A DNA stretch of 64,000 nt from Irpex lacteus (taxonomy: Eukaryota > Basidiomycota > Agaricomycetes > Polyporales > Irpicaceae): contig MQVO02000012.1 of the NCBI GenBank assembly GCA_001986395.2, positions 744,001 through 808,000 on the forward strand, given 5' to 3'. How positions within the stretch are numbered: position 1 is the stretch's first letter; the number at the start of each line of letters is the position of its first letter. The notes under the pieces are model-generated. The model saw nothing but the letters and a program-made list of their open reading frames with translations, searched no databases and was not told where the DNA came from. The position numbers were made by a program, and so were the translations under genes. Of this stretch, positions 1 through 12,973 are shown one piece after another.

Positions 1-3000
1 ACGACGCGGAAAGGGATGAGTTATGAGCGTTTGCCTGTAGCCCCAGTGGTGGCGAGACTGGTTATGAACAAGCCGCAAGAGGGCGGTGCGTATGGTACGG
101 TAGCAGTCAGTTTGTGGTGTTCCATCCTAGGAATACATGATAAAGTTCAGTTTGAGCATATCTAGCTGACTAGGCCACAAGGTGGCTGCGTGGACGCTCT
201 GGGGCCCATGTCGGTGTCTGCCAGCGGGGCGGAAATGACTTCTGGATAGCTTCGAAAACTACATCGGCTACTGGGCGTGTATGATTCATGGCTGGGTTTG
301 TCAGAGGGTACGACAATCTTGCTGACAGCCCAAGACGTCGCCTATATTAGCAGTGATACTAGGGACAGATGATACATACGGTATAAAAGTACAGTTAGCA
401 TATGGTCATGGTGAACACGTGTACTTGGCCTGTACTTACATACGGAATGTGTGGGCCCATAGAGCGGCCGCGTACGAACGTCTCGCTTAGTGACTAACGC
501 GATGATCCCACTCTACTAAACGGCGATGTCAATATCGTAGCTATGTCGCATCGGAACATCAAACGTACTTATGTTGCACGTTCCACGCAACATTAGTGGG
601 GGCAGTAACATCGAGTGGCGTCATATTTCCTTGTTGCTGATGCATATGTGCACTAGGTGTAGAAGGCGAGTAATAAGTAAGAGGAGTTGTGATATCACGG
701 ATGGCGCCGTAGACAGTCTTCGCGGAGATATGTTGCCGCCATCCATTCAGAAATCGATACATATATCTCAGCCTTATACGCCAATCATCGCCTTGCTACA
801 CCAGCCACGCATCTTTGTAACGTATTGGGCGCATTTCCCGCTTGAGTGGTAAAGAGCATACGACCATGAGTATGAGACCGAAGAAACGTCCGAGAGTTCG
901 AAAGTGGCCACCAGGCTTGCTCGAGTACAGAGTCGGGGTGGTCGGTGATGATGACGGCGTACATTCATGACGGGAGAATGGCAATGTGGCGAGTCACGAC
1001 AGAGATGGGGCAGGTGTTGCTAATAGCTGGGGGACAAGCGAGTAAGTTTTCTCAAATTCAGGGATATACTTGCGTCTTTAGTGATAGAACAGACGGTGGG
1101 TCAAAGAATGACTGCGGGGCTTATATGAATGAGGGGGGACCGCGGGCTGGCACTGTGGTGTGTTAACTAGTATGGCCGCTGTTTTGAAGCCAAAATGAGG
1201 TGTGACGCACACAGAAATGGAGCATAACCGACACAGACGGAACGGCTGAGGAGAAATGCCCTGTTAGTTCTACAACACCGTGTGACTGGGGTCCTCTTTG
1301 GCTCCTCCTTTCGCCGAATTCTACTGGTTTCTGGGGAAAAGGAAGCAGAGAATGAACTAGATCAAAGAAGCTTATCTTGCTGGAAAGATACAGGCCTGAT
1401 ACAGGCGTGCGGCAATGGCGCGCAAGGTGCTAGTGGTGTGCGTAGATGTCCGGACAAAAGCACATCCTACAGTACTATCTCACAAATATTCAGAAATCAA
1501 ACGGCATAATTTATGGCATTCGAAGCACGTACCCGTCTGCCTTCCCATCGTAGTAGATGTCGCGGACTCATTTTTTGTGAAATATGATCATTACGACGAT
1601 AGTCATTTTTATGCTATGCGACCCAAAGTTGAGGGACCACAGCTTCCACTTTGCCATGGAGGTATCTTCTGACACGTTGACACCAAGGGTGACTCAGAAA
1701 ATTCTCCACGTCTTGCCCTTCTTGAATATGAATTACGCTCACTCCGACATATCTGTGCAGATTAGACCCTTGGTGGAAGTACACAAGATTGAAAAAAGAA
1801 CGTAAGTAATTCAAGCATGGGAACAAGTAGGTATGAGATGTGGGGCTCACCCATTGAACAGCAAGCTTCTGTGGCAATGATCCTAAGATGTATCGGACCA
1901 GAATGCATGTTGCAACTGTCGTGTCACTGTAAATATCAGCACATGCCTCTGGCAGTATTGGCCTGTTGACTGAGGAAGCCGAACCGGGCGAAGCCGTTTG
2001 CCGAGCTTCGAGCGTCTATCTCAAAACTCAAACAATGCTTGACCGTGACCGCCGCCGCCGCCACTGTATGTTACCGGTACAATACCACACTAACAGTGTT
2101 ACCTGCTTGTGCACTGGTACCAGTGATTCGTTTTTGGGAAGATTTATTGACGGGCTAACACTGTGCATAGACTCGGACCGTCAACTTGAAGTCATTCGAC
2201 AGCGTAAGTAGTACTGTCCGAGTGAGCTCACGTAAGTAACTCTCTGAATAGTTGTTTGACAGCTAAGCTAGCCTTGTAGTTCCTGACCTTCATCGGATAG
2301 TATAAGCTGAGGCCCTCTACAAAAGTTTTACCATGACGATCAAAAATTGCTTCACTGTGGACTCGGAGGAACGGTCGTACCCCCGGCTGCCGCGAGGGTG
2401 TTGAGCAATGCGCTATGCCAGTATGTGGTTGGATGAACAGATATATTCTCAGCTGTTAACAGTCAACATTTTAACGGCTATGCTTCGAATTAGATCTTTC
2501 AGGCCAGCAGCGCCGGACGAATACACCAATAGGAGAGGCCCGTGTTTTACAATTGTATAACTGAAAATTCCGCGTCAAGCCTACACTGAGCCGGCACAGC
2601 TTCCCATATTTCTGCGCTCATGCTTGGGGACTGCTTTCTGACTCACCGGAACTTGCCACGTGTTTAGCATCGCCTTCACAGGCAAAGGAATTCTAGGCAA
2701 AAACGGAGACAGAACCAATCCGAAGCTTCGTTTGTAAATTGTGCGGCGACTTCCCCGGACATTGCTCGTTATCCAATCTGGACTCAGGCCTCGGTTGTCA
2801 CTGAAGCTCTGACCGCAAAATATATAACACGAGGAGTCATACATCATACTCAGCCACCGGACAATCAGTCGCTCATCCAACATGTAACAGACATCTTGAG
2901 CTTAATCGTTTCCGCTAATACATGTGCGTCTCACTCAATCCTCGACCCCAATCACCCCTTTCGTAATGGGCTCAGCGCAGTATTTCATCGCTGTCTGCAA

Positions 3001-4839
3001 AACCCATCTTCCAAGCAATTCCTTCGGCGCAGGTATCGCAACCCCCTAACACGGTGGCAATGACTCTGTGCAGTCCTTCTTTTGGGATTGTCGCTCCAAG
3101 CAGTACAACGGCGTGGCACTGGCGCCTCCCCATATCCTCTTCCTGCCGCTGGTCTCCCCGTCGCACTCTCTCCCTACTACCCCGCCCTCACGCTTACCCG
3201 CACGTCCATCTTCCTTCCCCCCTATGTTTCAGACTGCCACCATGGCCTTTCACCTCTTCACCAAGCACAATCCACAATCAAGTTCAATCTCATGTCTTAC
3301 TCACAAGTCTTGTCGGTAAGGTCATGCCTCACCGCAGTCCATAGAAGTAAGCCCGCAGAGATTGGCCGACCTTTGCTATAATCACAGCTCACCCAGGATT
3401 GATAGTGTTTATCTCCCACCGCCGCCTCGACACATACACCATCGCTCTACCAAGCACGAGAAGCATGTACCGCCCTCTTCGATATATGTGACAGCCACTC
3501 GTTCTTCCACTTGTGATACCCCTCCTACGCATTTTGAGTCCTCCTCGTTGAGGCTAGATGCATATGGGCCGTTTATATAGATATAGATATAGTTATCTAG
3601 CTCGGTAAGTCTACACTAGTACCGACGAGGGTTTTGCGTAAGTATTATACTGCTGTACACAAAAATGAATTCCTTTCTGTGTATGAGCACGCCTGATATG
3701 TTGTCATGCTATACACTGACACCGTGCACCAGGACGCTCGTCAATAACATAGTGAGAACCGACGAAAGGTTCTCGGCTGAACTGCAAGTGAGCCAAAATT
3801 GGAGCAAGGCGAGCAGAGCGCGTTTTAGCGGTTGTAATCAGCTGGGTTGCAAATAGTACGCGTGCTGTTCTACGCTGATTGCGTAGAAGAAAAATTGTGC
3901 GGAGTATGTCACTGTTATTGATCACATCTGTCGCCCGTTGTTTGCACCAGCTGGAACGGAGATACAATATTGGCGCTCACTCACACTGGAATCCTCAGAG
4001 CCTGTGACCGCTTTCCCTGGAGCTGAAATCGGTGCAGAAGCAGAGCCGCTCTGCTTTCGACCCACAGGAGATAGCGGATCATACCACAGGAACTAAGCAG
4101 ATGTAGATGAATTGGGAGTAGGGGTAAGACGTGATTGGCGATCAGCCTCTTGCGACCTCACATACCGAGGTTAACGCTACGGCGTAAGGATGAAGTTTCG
4201 GCCTCCAGAGAGATCTATGTTTAGTTAGAACGCATACGGAGTGATGTGATTCAAGGCAAGCAAAGGGTTCAAATAAAAGAAAACAACCTGGTTACGTACT
4301 GAGATACTTAAACCACTGGCAATCTACGCAGTAAGATAGATGGCTTGATAAGAGACGCGATATTACATTTTTGAAGATGGATGGGTCGGTCAAAATTGGT
4401 ATAACGTATCCTCGATTTCAATGCTGGACTTGGAAAAACGGAAGACCGATGCGCGCTAAAAATGGGCGGGAGGCGCATGATGACTACTGCCTAAATAGGC
4501 AGGTACATCAGACCCTACTCCGGGGCCTTGCGAGCTCAAGTATTTGCTAACCTGGCATTTCAGAGGAAACAAACAAACAAACGGCTTATTCACATACAAA
4601 AGGTTGACCATAAGCTCATGGCCCCAGGCTAATCCTGTGACATGCAAAATTGCGCCGGCCCAAACACTTACCTGCACCTTCGACACACATCACTGACATG
4701 GCACCTCGATCATGTACCGAATTGTACCGATGGCTCATACACTTCCTGTTAGGTATAGAAAAAGTATTAAATGTACTATTGATCCGAATTAAGCGGCGTA
4801 AGTTACTATGTTCTCCAACCTCTTCACGTTCTTCACACC
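1..4839. other. Gene-poor region, nothing recognised
   Basis: Open frames here are short (100 codons or fewer), begin mostly at non-ATG codons, overlap each other in all frames and do not join across plausible splice sites into anything protein-like. A pyrimidine-rich stretch around 3120-3500 gives three overlapping open frames on the plus strand, which is what skewed composition produces by chance. A short GATATA-type simple repeat lies near 3576-3593. I see no inverted terminal repeats, rRNA or convincing tRNA. It may be decayed repeat DNA or long intergenic sequence. Confidence 0.5.
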
Positions 4840-7800
4840 TTAGCACGTGCCAACTCCGTATCTAAGTTCAGGAGCGGCCCTATTTTTTGGTATCTGGAAA
4901 GTCGCCATGTTCTTCAACAACAGCTTCCATGCAGCATTCTCTGCTCTCCGCTTCTCCAGTTCGTCACATTGCTGCGATGTCGGCGGATGCAAGTGGATGA
5001 CGAAGACAAAGTCAGTGGTGTCTCCGTATACGCTGGTGATCTCGACAGTGTTTCGGCCCTCGTGAGCGCGAACAGAGATATCGAAGAGGTTATCATGATC
5101 GATCTATAGCTCTACATTAGCCAGATTTCTCACCAGGAAAGCTCGCACTTACAGAAAGACGGGTCACCGGAAGAACACTCCCGGGTTCCCCTTGCTTTCC
5201 AAGGGCTAAACGAGGATGACTTCGCAAAGGCCACTCCGCAGGCACCCGAGCGAAGATCTTGGACGTGTCCAGCGAAGTGGATTCCAACTCATCGAGCATC
5301 GAGGAGCAATCAGCGTAGGGATGACACGCCAAGGAGACGCATCGTAGGTCCGCTGGATCACTACATGTCACGTTAATACACAAATCTAATCCCAGCTTGA
5401 AGGTAAGACGTACTCGTTCGTATTGTACCTCTCAGTCCACCGCTTAACTGAGGCCGCTTGCTCGATATTCAACTCAAATGATATAATAACAGACTGGCCT
5501 CTGGATGTGCCCCGGGTGAAGCCCAAGGCCACCATTCGCTCGTCGAAGAACGTGGCGCGACGCGAGTCCGGAGCGTCCGACACTGCATGATCAGTATCGT
5601 TTAACGGTCGTGCCGTCGCCGTAGGTGTGACTTCCCCATCTTCCTGGGTCACTGCTCTATCGATATCGCGTAGCGTAAGCTCACCCTCTTCCATGGGAGT
5701 AACAGCGTGAAGAGAAGAGTGTCGACTAGAGGAAGATGCCTGCGATTCCGCCATGGTCTGAAGAGCTGCGGAAGGCTGCCCTGGGCTCGTTATATCGTCC
5801 TACATTCGCGATGAGAGTTTAGAAAGATCTCCGCCAACAACGTCACTTACGGCCTCTTGCATTTCAACATCCTCATTTCCGGAACCTCCTGGTGGGCTAG
5901 AAGTCCTCGTGCTATGTCCAGCATCCGCATTGTCAGTCTTCTCAACTTTGTCAGGACCCTGTACGGAATATGTTCGACGTGGTACGCGTGGTGCTGTCCG
6001 TTTAGGTTTCGTATCGGACACGCTACGACGCGCCACCAACCGCGACGACAAAGGTGCGTCTGACTCGGAGGAAGATCCAGACGCCGTAGAACGTTTCGGT
6101 GCACGGGCTGAGTGAGCTGGAGCCTTGCGAGTTGGGGAGACGACTGCGGACGCTAGTGTTGTTTCGGGGCTGCTCTCCCGACTGGAGGATATCGGAGCAG
6201 AGTGGGGAGGCATAGGTAGCGCGCCGACAATTTGGTTCGCTGGGATACCCGGCGGTCCACGACGCTTCTTCTTACGCTTCGGTGGCGCACTGGGCTCATC
6301 GCTCGATGCTTTCTGCGTCGGAGCCTCCTCCACCTGCATCGCCTGCTCAGGACCTTGTACTATGCTGTGCAAAGCATCCGCCTCCACCTTGTCCACGTCC
6401 ATCGATTGCGGTGCGTCTTGTTTTCCACCTTCCTGCACGTCCTTGACGACCGTCTCCGGCACCGACGGAGAAACAACCACGCCACCCTCGTCAGGTTGTG
6501 TGTCTTCCATCGCCGTCACCGCCTCGGTGGCTCGCACCTCACCCTCAGGCTCCAACCCGCCGGTGAGCATCTGCTCGATCTTGTCTGACGCGTCGTCGTC
6601 CTCTGTGGCAACATCCATCGGTTCTTCGTCTGCGCGGTTCCCCTCGTCATCTTTCGCCTCTTTCTTATCTAGCACTTGAACCGCAGCACCGCCAGCGACT
6701 TCTTCCTCCCTCTCTGTCGCTCCAGTTTCTAATGCAGGCTCAGAGACCTCATCTTTCGGTTCCTCCAACTGCGCAGCAGGCGCTAAAGGTGCCTCCGCCA
6801 CCTCGAGCTCAGTTGGTTTATCCTCGTGGTCAACCACATCCTTCTGCTCTTCCCCAACTGTTGTCGCAGCCGCATGCTCCGTTGTTTCAGCATCCATCTT
6901 CTTGCTCTCCTCCACTGGGATAGCACCAGTCGGCTCCTGCTGTATGGGCACTTCCCCCTCAACCTTCGGCTCTTCTTTCGTCTTCTCGTCACCACCTTCT
7001 GCCTTATTATCAACACCCTTACCCTTTTTCTTCGCATACCACTCAAGATCACTGCTAAGAAAATCAAGGGCTCCGAAGACCGACGATTTCTTCGCCTTGG
7101 CCTTCGGTTTTGAATTCGTCTGGCCCGCCGAGATATTCGAAAGCGATGGCGAAGGGGTCGAGGCGGACGCAGACGTGACCGATGGACTCGCTTGAGGTAC
7201 GGTCGAGCCGACTAATGGGGAATGCACGGTGGTTGGATGAGTCTGAGCTGCCGAACCTGGACGGGACAGCGGTCGGGCTCCTGATGGACTCGTCGAGGGG
7301 AGAGACGGAATAGCGTAGGTGTGCGATGACCCGGCTGGCAATGCATTAGCATGTCCAGGAGAGAACATAGGGAATGGCGTAGTGGGGGAGCTGGGGGTCG
7401 GAGTGATGCCTTGCGTCGAGAAGAACACAGATTGCGGTCCACCTCCCGGCACGGATGGAGAATGAGGAGGTGGCGTAGGTCCGTAATGTGCTGTCACTGG
7501 TGGCGGACGTGGACGGTTGGATGATGGAGTTGATTTACCAGGTATTGGATCGACAGTGCTGAAGACGTCAGCCAGTCTGCCTGAGAATGAAAGAAGATCA
7601 GCTGGAAGGCTGTGGCGACCATGAGAAATGAACGTACTTCTGAAATCTGGCTCGACGAATTTGTACTCAAACTTTCTCACCGCTTGAACCAGTCTGACGT
7701 ACGCCTCTGCGAGATTTGCAGCTTGTGGAGGACATTGTGATATGTGGAATGGGTGCTTCGGAGAGGGAGTGATCCGGCACGCTCTGTATAGCGTAACCTG

Positions 7801-8267
7801 AGCAAGCTAGCCACAAACGTGTGATCAGTTCTTCTCTTCACCGAAGGGTTCGAAGGTAGCCTGTACCTCGAGGAAATTAACGATCTGCGACTCTAATTAG
7901 GGCCGTCCACTGTGCTGTCAAAAGTGGCACTCACATACGGTTTCGCTTCAGGATAGAACGCTTGCTCCTTCCTCATCCAGTGTGCTAGCTTCTCTGCTGT
8001 AGACACATACGTGGGCAAGCTCTCTTCCGACAACTCAAGCTTGAAACGATTGAAAAGCTTCAGGTTGTTCTGATGTGCGTCGACATTAGGCATGATGGGG
8101 CTGGTGGACGCAGACCCAAAACCTGGGGCTCCTGGCGTGTACGTAGGCACGAAAGCAGAAGACTGTACTGGCTGAGAAGGAACAAACTGGTTAGAGAACC
8201 GGCCATTATGTGCACTCGGGAAAGCCGCTGCCTCGTTTGGATAACTGTTTGCACGCTGGTGGTCCAT
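4840..8267 (-). CDS. Large basidiomycete protein with NLS-like basic run and C-terminal module shared with the gene at 10060
   Basis: Seven exons rebuilt: 8267-7935, 7884-7867 (18 nt), 7797-7638, 7580-5851, 5799-5429, 5360-5153 and 5103-4840; all frames join, giving about 1027 residues. The start is the first in-frame ATG. Function is not recognised. The first ~180 residues look helical and folded. A long Pro/Ser/Glu-rich disordered middle follows, with a basic PKRKKKRRG run that could be a nuclear localisation signal. A folded C-terminus of about 200 residues contains ISFELN...KRW and later G-R-N-T-V-E-I and DFVFVIH. The same pattern ends the gene at 10060-12705, so the two are probably paralogues. 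The 5799-5429 exon would look like a separate gene with its own ATG (5754), but the frame runs 15 codons upstream of it to an acceptor that matches the GTAAGT donor at 5850. It is divergent from the b5 gene, with 348 bp between starts. Confidence 0.75.
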
Positions 8268-8615
8268 CACTCGCTTAGCTTTAGTTAGCGGCAAGCTGGG
8301 AACGGCCTCTTCAACGCAGAGTGAAACTCGTTTAGAGGTGAGCGAGAAAAGTAGGGAAGGAGTGAGGAAGGTCGGGATGTGAGCATGGTGGACTTGCAAG
8401 GTCACCACGAGTGCTGCTTCGGCGGTTACATTTCTAGCTTGATCAATCCCGCCCCTCTTCCAAATAAGGAAGCATCCCGCCCTACGAAATTACAGATCTG
8501 TGCATGCAACGCTTGTGCAGCTTCCACCATCTCGTTGCAACTCTTTGTCTTCATCCTATCTCTCGTTACCTCCGCAAATACATCATATTGCTGGAAATAC
8601 CCTCCATAATACTCG
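8268..8615. promoter_or_regulatory. Shared intergenic region of two divergent genes
   Basis: This 348-bp stretch separates the start codons of the minus-strand gene (8267) and the plus-strand cytochrome b5-domain gene (8616), so it must hold both promoters. I see no clear TATA box. Confidence 0.5.
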
Positions 8616-9431
8616 ATGACATCTTACCTTCGCAACTGGCTAACATACGGCACCCCATCGTCGATACCTGCTGCTCCTAGTATCGTCCCTCCTCCCGGAA
8701 ATTCTGAAGACGACGACGACGATAATGACACTGTCAAAGGGGATGATGACGACAATGACGAACCTCCGGCTTTCCCAAGTATCAACAGTGCTCAACGTGC
8801 TGATACCGAGGCAGCAGTGCCCCGTATCTTGACCGACTCTGATCGCATGCCTCCGCCACCCCTACCTGGACTCGCTACACGAACACCCGGAGTCAGTGGT
8901 GTCACGTCATTAAATACGCTCGCTGTTCCATCTAGTGCAGGTTCTCTCGCTGTACCACTGGCGACGACTAAAGTACCACCCAAGGTGGCGAAGAGGCAGA
9001 AAGTAGCCTTAGCACCCGGACACGGTCCCCTCGACTGGGCAAACTTCAAGAAGTCAGGCGCAGATCTAAGGGTACGTTGCATCCCTCTGCTGCGTGTTAT
9101 AAGCTGATCGAGTATTTCTGCAGGGAGTGGATGGGCTTATCAGAGTGACTCCGTCTATGCTCAAGCTTCATAACAAGCGGGACGATGCATGGTCTGCATT
9201 CTCAGGAAAGGTCTACAACATAACTGCGTACCTCCCATATCACCCTGGTGGCGAAAAGGAGTTGATGCGTGTGGCTGGCAGGGATGGAAGCAAGCTTTTC
9301 GGTGAGACTATCGCTGTTATCGACATTGCTCTCGTTAACTGGTCATGTTTCTAGCGTTGACGCATTCTTGGGTGAACCTGGATTACATGCTTGATGGATG
9401 TTTAGTCGGGTTCTTGGTGCCAGACTCATGA
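8616..9431 (+). CDS. Cytochrome b5-domain protein (IRC21-like)
   Basis: Three exons: 8616-9071, 9124-9301, 9355-9431 (236 residues; introns 52 and 53 nt). The first ~130 residues are disordered, with Asp-rich runs and Pro/Ser segments. A b5 heme-binding domain follows. Before it stands the GHGPLDW signature that is typical of fungal IRC21-type proteins. The heme ligands are visible: His in the HPGG motif of YLPYHPGGEKELMRVAGRDG, and a second His in the ALTHSWVNLDYML segment after the last intron. IRC21-type proteins are soluble b5-fold proteins of poorly known role, linked in yeast to DNA-damage and drug tolerance phenotypes. There is no membrane anchor. The family assignment is firm; the exact cellular role is not. 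Confidence 0.9.
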
Positions 9432-10059
9432 CGGCAGTGCTACCTGTCTTCTGGGTTTAGGCTGCGCGACTCATGAAGGCCAGTCAAATATCTTCGGTAG
9501 ATCTTCTTATGACCATTAGACACATATCTATACCCTAATTTACTTGAACATGAACGCATCGGTATTACTGTCGTGCACTTAGTACGTTCAGCTCTGATCT
9601 TTCCAGCCAGATTCAAAACGATAGGCCCCCTTCGCCAAACATACACACAGTCGGACTTCGCTGAAACACGCACCCGACTCTCTTCTCGCCCTCCTTAGCG
9701 AATAGGAACGAGGCGGCCATCATAATACCTTCGTCCCGCCCACCTCCGCCTGTGATCAGCTCGAACCGAGCCTCTGCGATTTTTTCTTTACGGGCCTATC
9801 GTTCTGAATCCGGCTGTCATCGCGTTGATCTATGCTACGGGCGCTACGCTGACCGGAGAAGGTAAGCGGTAGTCGTCGTACCTCCGGGTCTCTCTCATCC
9901 TACTGTGACAAGACCTTCTATGCATACTCGCAGGGAAACTTTGACTTTGACTCCTTGTTACTCCTTATCGGCCTCCAATTATCGTGATTCAAGAAGACAT
10001 TGCCATCTACGCCCATCGTAAAGGAGAAGAGAGTTGTGCGGTACCATATACCCGAAGTC
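9432..10059. other. Intergenic region with probable 5' UTR intron
   Basis: No gene. A good donor (GTAAGC at 9862) and acceptor (CAG at 9931-9933) 72 nt apart precede the next gene's ATG and may be a 5' UTR intron of that gene. The stretch just upstream probably holds its promoter. Confidence 0.4.
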
Positions 10060-12705
10060 ATGGGAGATTATAGCAGTCGAAGTCGCAGGAACGACGACCA
10101 TTATCTCGTTCCGCGGTCAAAGGAAAGACACAATAGTGGACATGACTCCAAAAGACCTTTGTTCGGTAATTTAATATGGAATCGAGAAACCGAGGCCAAC
10201 AAGGACAAGTTGGCAGAGTCCTTGCTCTCACGCATCGAACAAGGTCCCACTTCTCTTCTAGAGAGAATCGGCTTACAGAATGTCAAGAGGGAGCCTGGAG
10301 AGGAACAAATGGGAGGAAACGAAGATGATATGGACGTTGAGGAAGATATGCTACTTGGAAGTGACGACGCTCCTCACGGTATGCCCCCGCCGACAAGTAA
10401 CGACCTCAAGCTGGTGAGCTTGTATCGCCTCTTCGTTCCAGATACTCGTTTTATATCATTCTTCGTTGATATATAGGCAGACCTACTCATTGCCTCCGCG
10501 TTGGCAGAAGCCACAAAGGCTGCGCCGAGGACAGCGAAGGACGAACCTGTGCAAAGTGTTTCCATATCTAAATCCGCAGTAAGCGACTCCCCTGCAACCT
10601 CAAGTGCTGACCACCCCCGAGATAGCACTCTACCTGCCGTTGATGCTTCTGAGCCTCAGAGTAGTGGTGTTGAAGGAGGAGGAGGAGCTGCATCTAAAAC
10701 GGAGCTTATCGAGCAGGCAAAGCAACTGCTAATCCCAATAATCACTCAAAACGCGCGACTGCGGGATCCTGACGCAGACGCAGAGACTATACGGAACCGG
10801 GTGCTGTCTATTATTACAGAAGAACAATGCCTGCAGTTTTTGCAGATCGCGAGGAACGTGAGAGAGCAAGTACGTTCTGGTGGGAGAAAGGCATCTCCCG
10901 GTGACAAGGGCACTGTCGGTCCAACTTCAACCCCACAGCTTGTGGCAGCTTCCATGCCAGAGAATGCAATGTCGCCCAGGCAGCTGGACGGAATACATGA
11001 TACACGTGTACCTGAAGACCCTGTACGGAAACAGGGAGCGCCAGGGGCTGTATCCGTTTTATTGGGAGAGAGCTCGTCCCAGCCACAGGATGTACCAGTC
11101 TCAAGCTCCTCCTCCTCCTCTTCGCTCGACATGCAAGTTGCACGTAGAACACCCATCGCACCAGGCTCGAAGAGCCCGCCGAGAGCCCCCAGAGCGATGC
11201 TACGCCATTCGCATCCAGATCTTCCACCTCCCAGCACTCCTGCTGCACTTCGTTCAGCGACGTCACCTTACGGCCCCGCGTACCGAAGTAGATTTTCCCC
11301 ACCACGTACAGCTGCTGTTGCGACGCCTGTTTCGCCTCGTTCTATGCGCAAGACGTCGTCTCCTAGAGAGAATAACAGCGACCACGCTCCGCTTATCCTC
11401 GCTGAGCCTGCACTGGAGCCTATCGTCCAACCCGCTATGCCGGAAAGTGCAGATTCCAATATGTCACTAGCGAGCACATCATCTTCCTCGTCTTCCCCCG
11501 CGGATCCACCTACAAAGGCATCGCTGATAGAGGCTGGGAGTGAAAGCGGGGGTCTATCGACGGTCGGATCGATACATCCAGAAGTACCTATGGTGGTAGA
11601 CGAAGCCCGCGAAGAATCAGCTCCAGCGCCTACTACAGAGCCTCCACCTTTGCCTGCAGATGATAGCGCGATGCCTGAGATCAAGGTCGAAGAGCCGCAC
11701 GCTACCGAACCCTTGTCGGATGCCCAACCAGACGACGTCGTGCCTGCGCCGCAGCCGTCAGAGGCACCTCCAAACGCGGTCGTTGCTGATCCTGCCGATA
11801 TTGTCGAAGTCGAAGTTAACGTCGACTTACCGACGGCGGCAACGACAGAAGAAGATCAATCCGCGGTGCCTATCGAACCATCTGTAGATGTGACAGAGCC
11901 GATTCAAGATGTACCAGAACCTGTTCAGGCACCAAGTCTGCACGAGGAGAGTTCTGTGATTTCGGAGGAGCCTAAACAGATCGCCTCCGCGGCTATTCCG
12001 CCAGAAACGGAGAGCACGACTCTCCAACTACCAGAGTTGCTGTATATCACGGCTGGCAGTCGGATGCCAGATGTGATGGATATTTCTTTTGAAGTGAACG
12101 AGGCGTTGGCGGGTGCAACGCGTCGGTGGAGTGCAGGGCAAGCATCATACGAGTACGCACTCTCACTTCTTCGTGTGCTCAGGTCTTTACAGTCGTCTCT
12201 ATTATCTAGTGCTTCGGCATCGTATGCGTCTGTGTACCTGCTTTGTTTGCCAACAGCGGAGGTAAGAGCTATGTATGAGCGAGTGGGATTGACTGCCTCG
12301 AAGGAGGACTACGGTAACGCTCTATGGAACATTCGAACGAAGTGGCCACAACAAGGCAAGCTTATGATCGAGATAAATAGTGGGGAGTCTACACATTGCA
12401 CCTTCGTCCCTCAACAGCTGGTACGTATAGATTTCGTTTCTGATATAACCCAATCTGACGTGCAACGTGCCTGCTAACAGGGTCCACGCGACGGGCCCTT
12501 GGAAGTCTCGAAGTTCATACAACCCGGAAAGAACACTCTTCGATTGATCCATTTGGCAGATTCGTCTGCGCATCTTTTCGTCCTCCTCGCCAGAGAGCCA
12601 CTTGCTCGCGACCTCAAGTGGCATTCGCTAGTGAGGTCGTTCGCCTCGCCTCCGCCAATAGTCACAGGAACCACCCACACAGCACCAACTATTGCCGCTT
12701 GTTAG
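10060..12705 (+). CDS. Large conserved fungal protein, paralogue of the 4840-8267 product in its C-terminus
   Basis: Exons 10060-10413, 10477-12420, 12481-12705; frames join to 840 residues. ATG 10060 is the first in-frame ATG; the open frame extends upstream to 10000 only through a TTG. Function is not recognised. The N-terminal third has charged, partly helical segments. The middle is Ser/Pro/Glu-rich and probably disordered. The last ~230 residues look folded: DISFEVNEALAGATRRW, then a helical segment, then GPLEVSKFIQPGKNTLRLI and HLFVLLA. These match, in order, the C-terminal landmarks of the other large gene, including a W-x2-L motif near the end. The G-x-N-T-[LV]-x-[IL] strand pattern recalls, weakly, beta domains such as PINIT, but no SP-RING follows. 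Confidence 0.8.
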
Positions 12706-12973
12706 CATCTTTTGGATCTTCCGTTGTTCTGCCTTCGCGCTTTCTTCTTTATTATCATCCCCTTTCCCCTTACCCTTTCCACACGTACGGTTCGTTTTTA
12801 GTATCTGAACGGGGGCTGGATTGTTGTATATGCCGATTTATAATGTACAGTAGGTTTGTTGCGTTGCGAAAGCGGCTCTAAGTAAATGAACTATAGATGT
12901 GACTGGGATGAATACCTAGCTATTGACACACATGCGAGAAACAATTGCAAGAAAGCGTAAAAGGATCCATGAG
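12706..12973. other. Convergent 3' intergenic gap
   Basis: The preceding plus-strand gene and the minus-strand Lon gene end tail to tail across 268 bp. This gap carries both 3' UTRs and is T-rich in its first half. No other feature seen. Confidence 0.6.

Noticed and set aside
3054..3381. Three overlapping plus-strand frames of about 83-99 codons
   Set aside because: All three frames being open at once reflects pyrimidine-rich composition, not coding; Ser/Pro/His-rich products without motifs.
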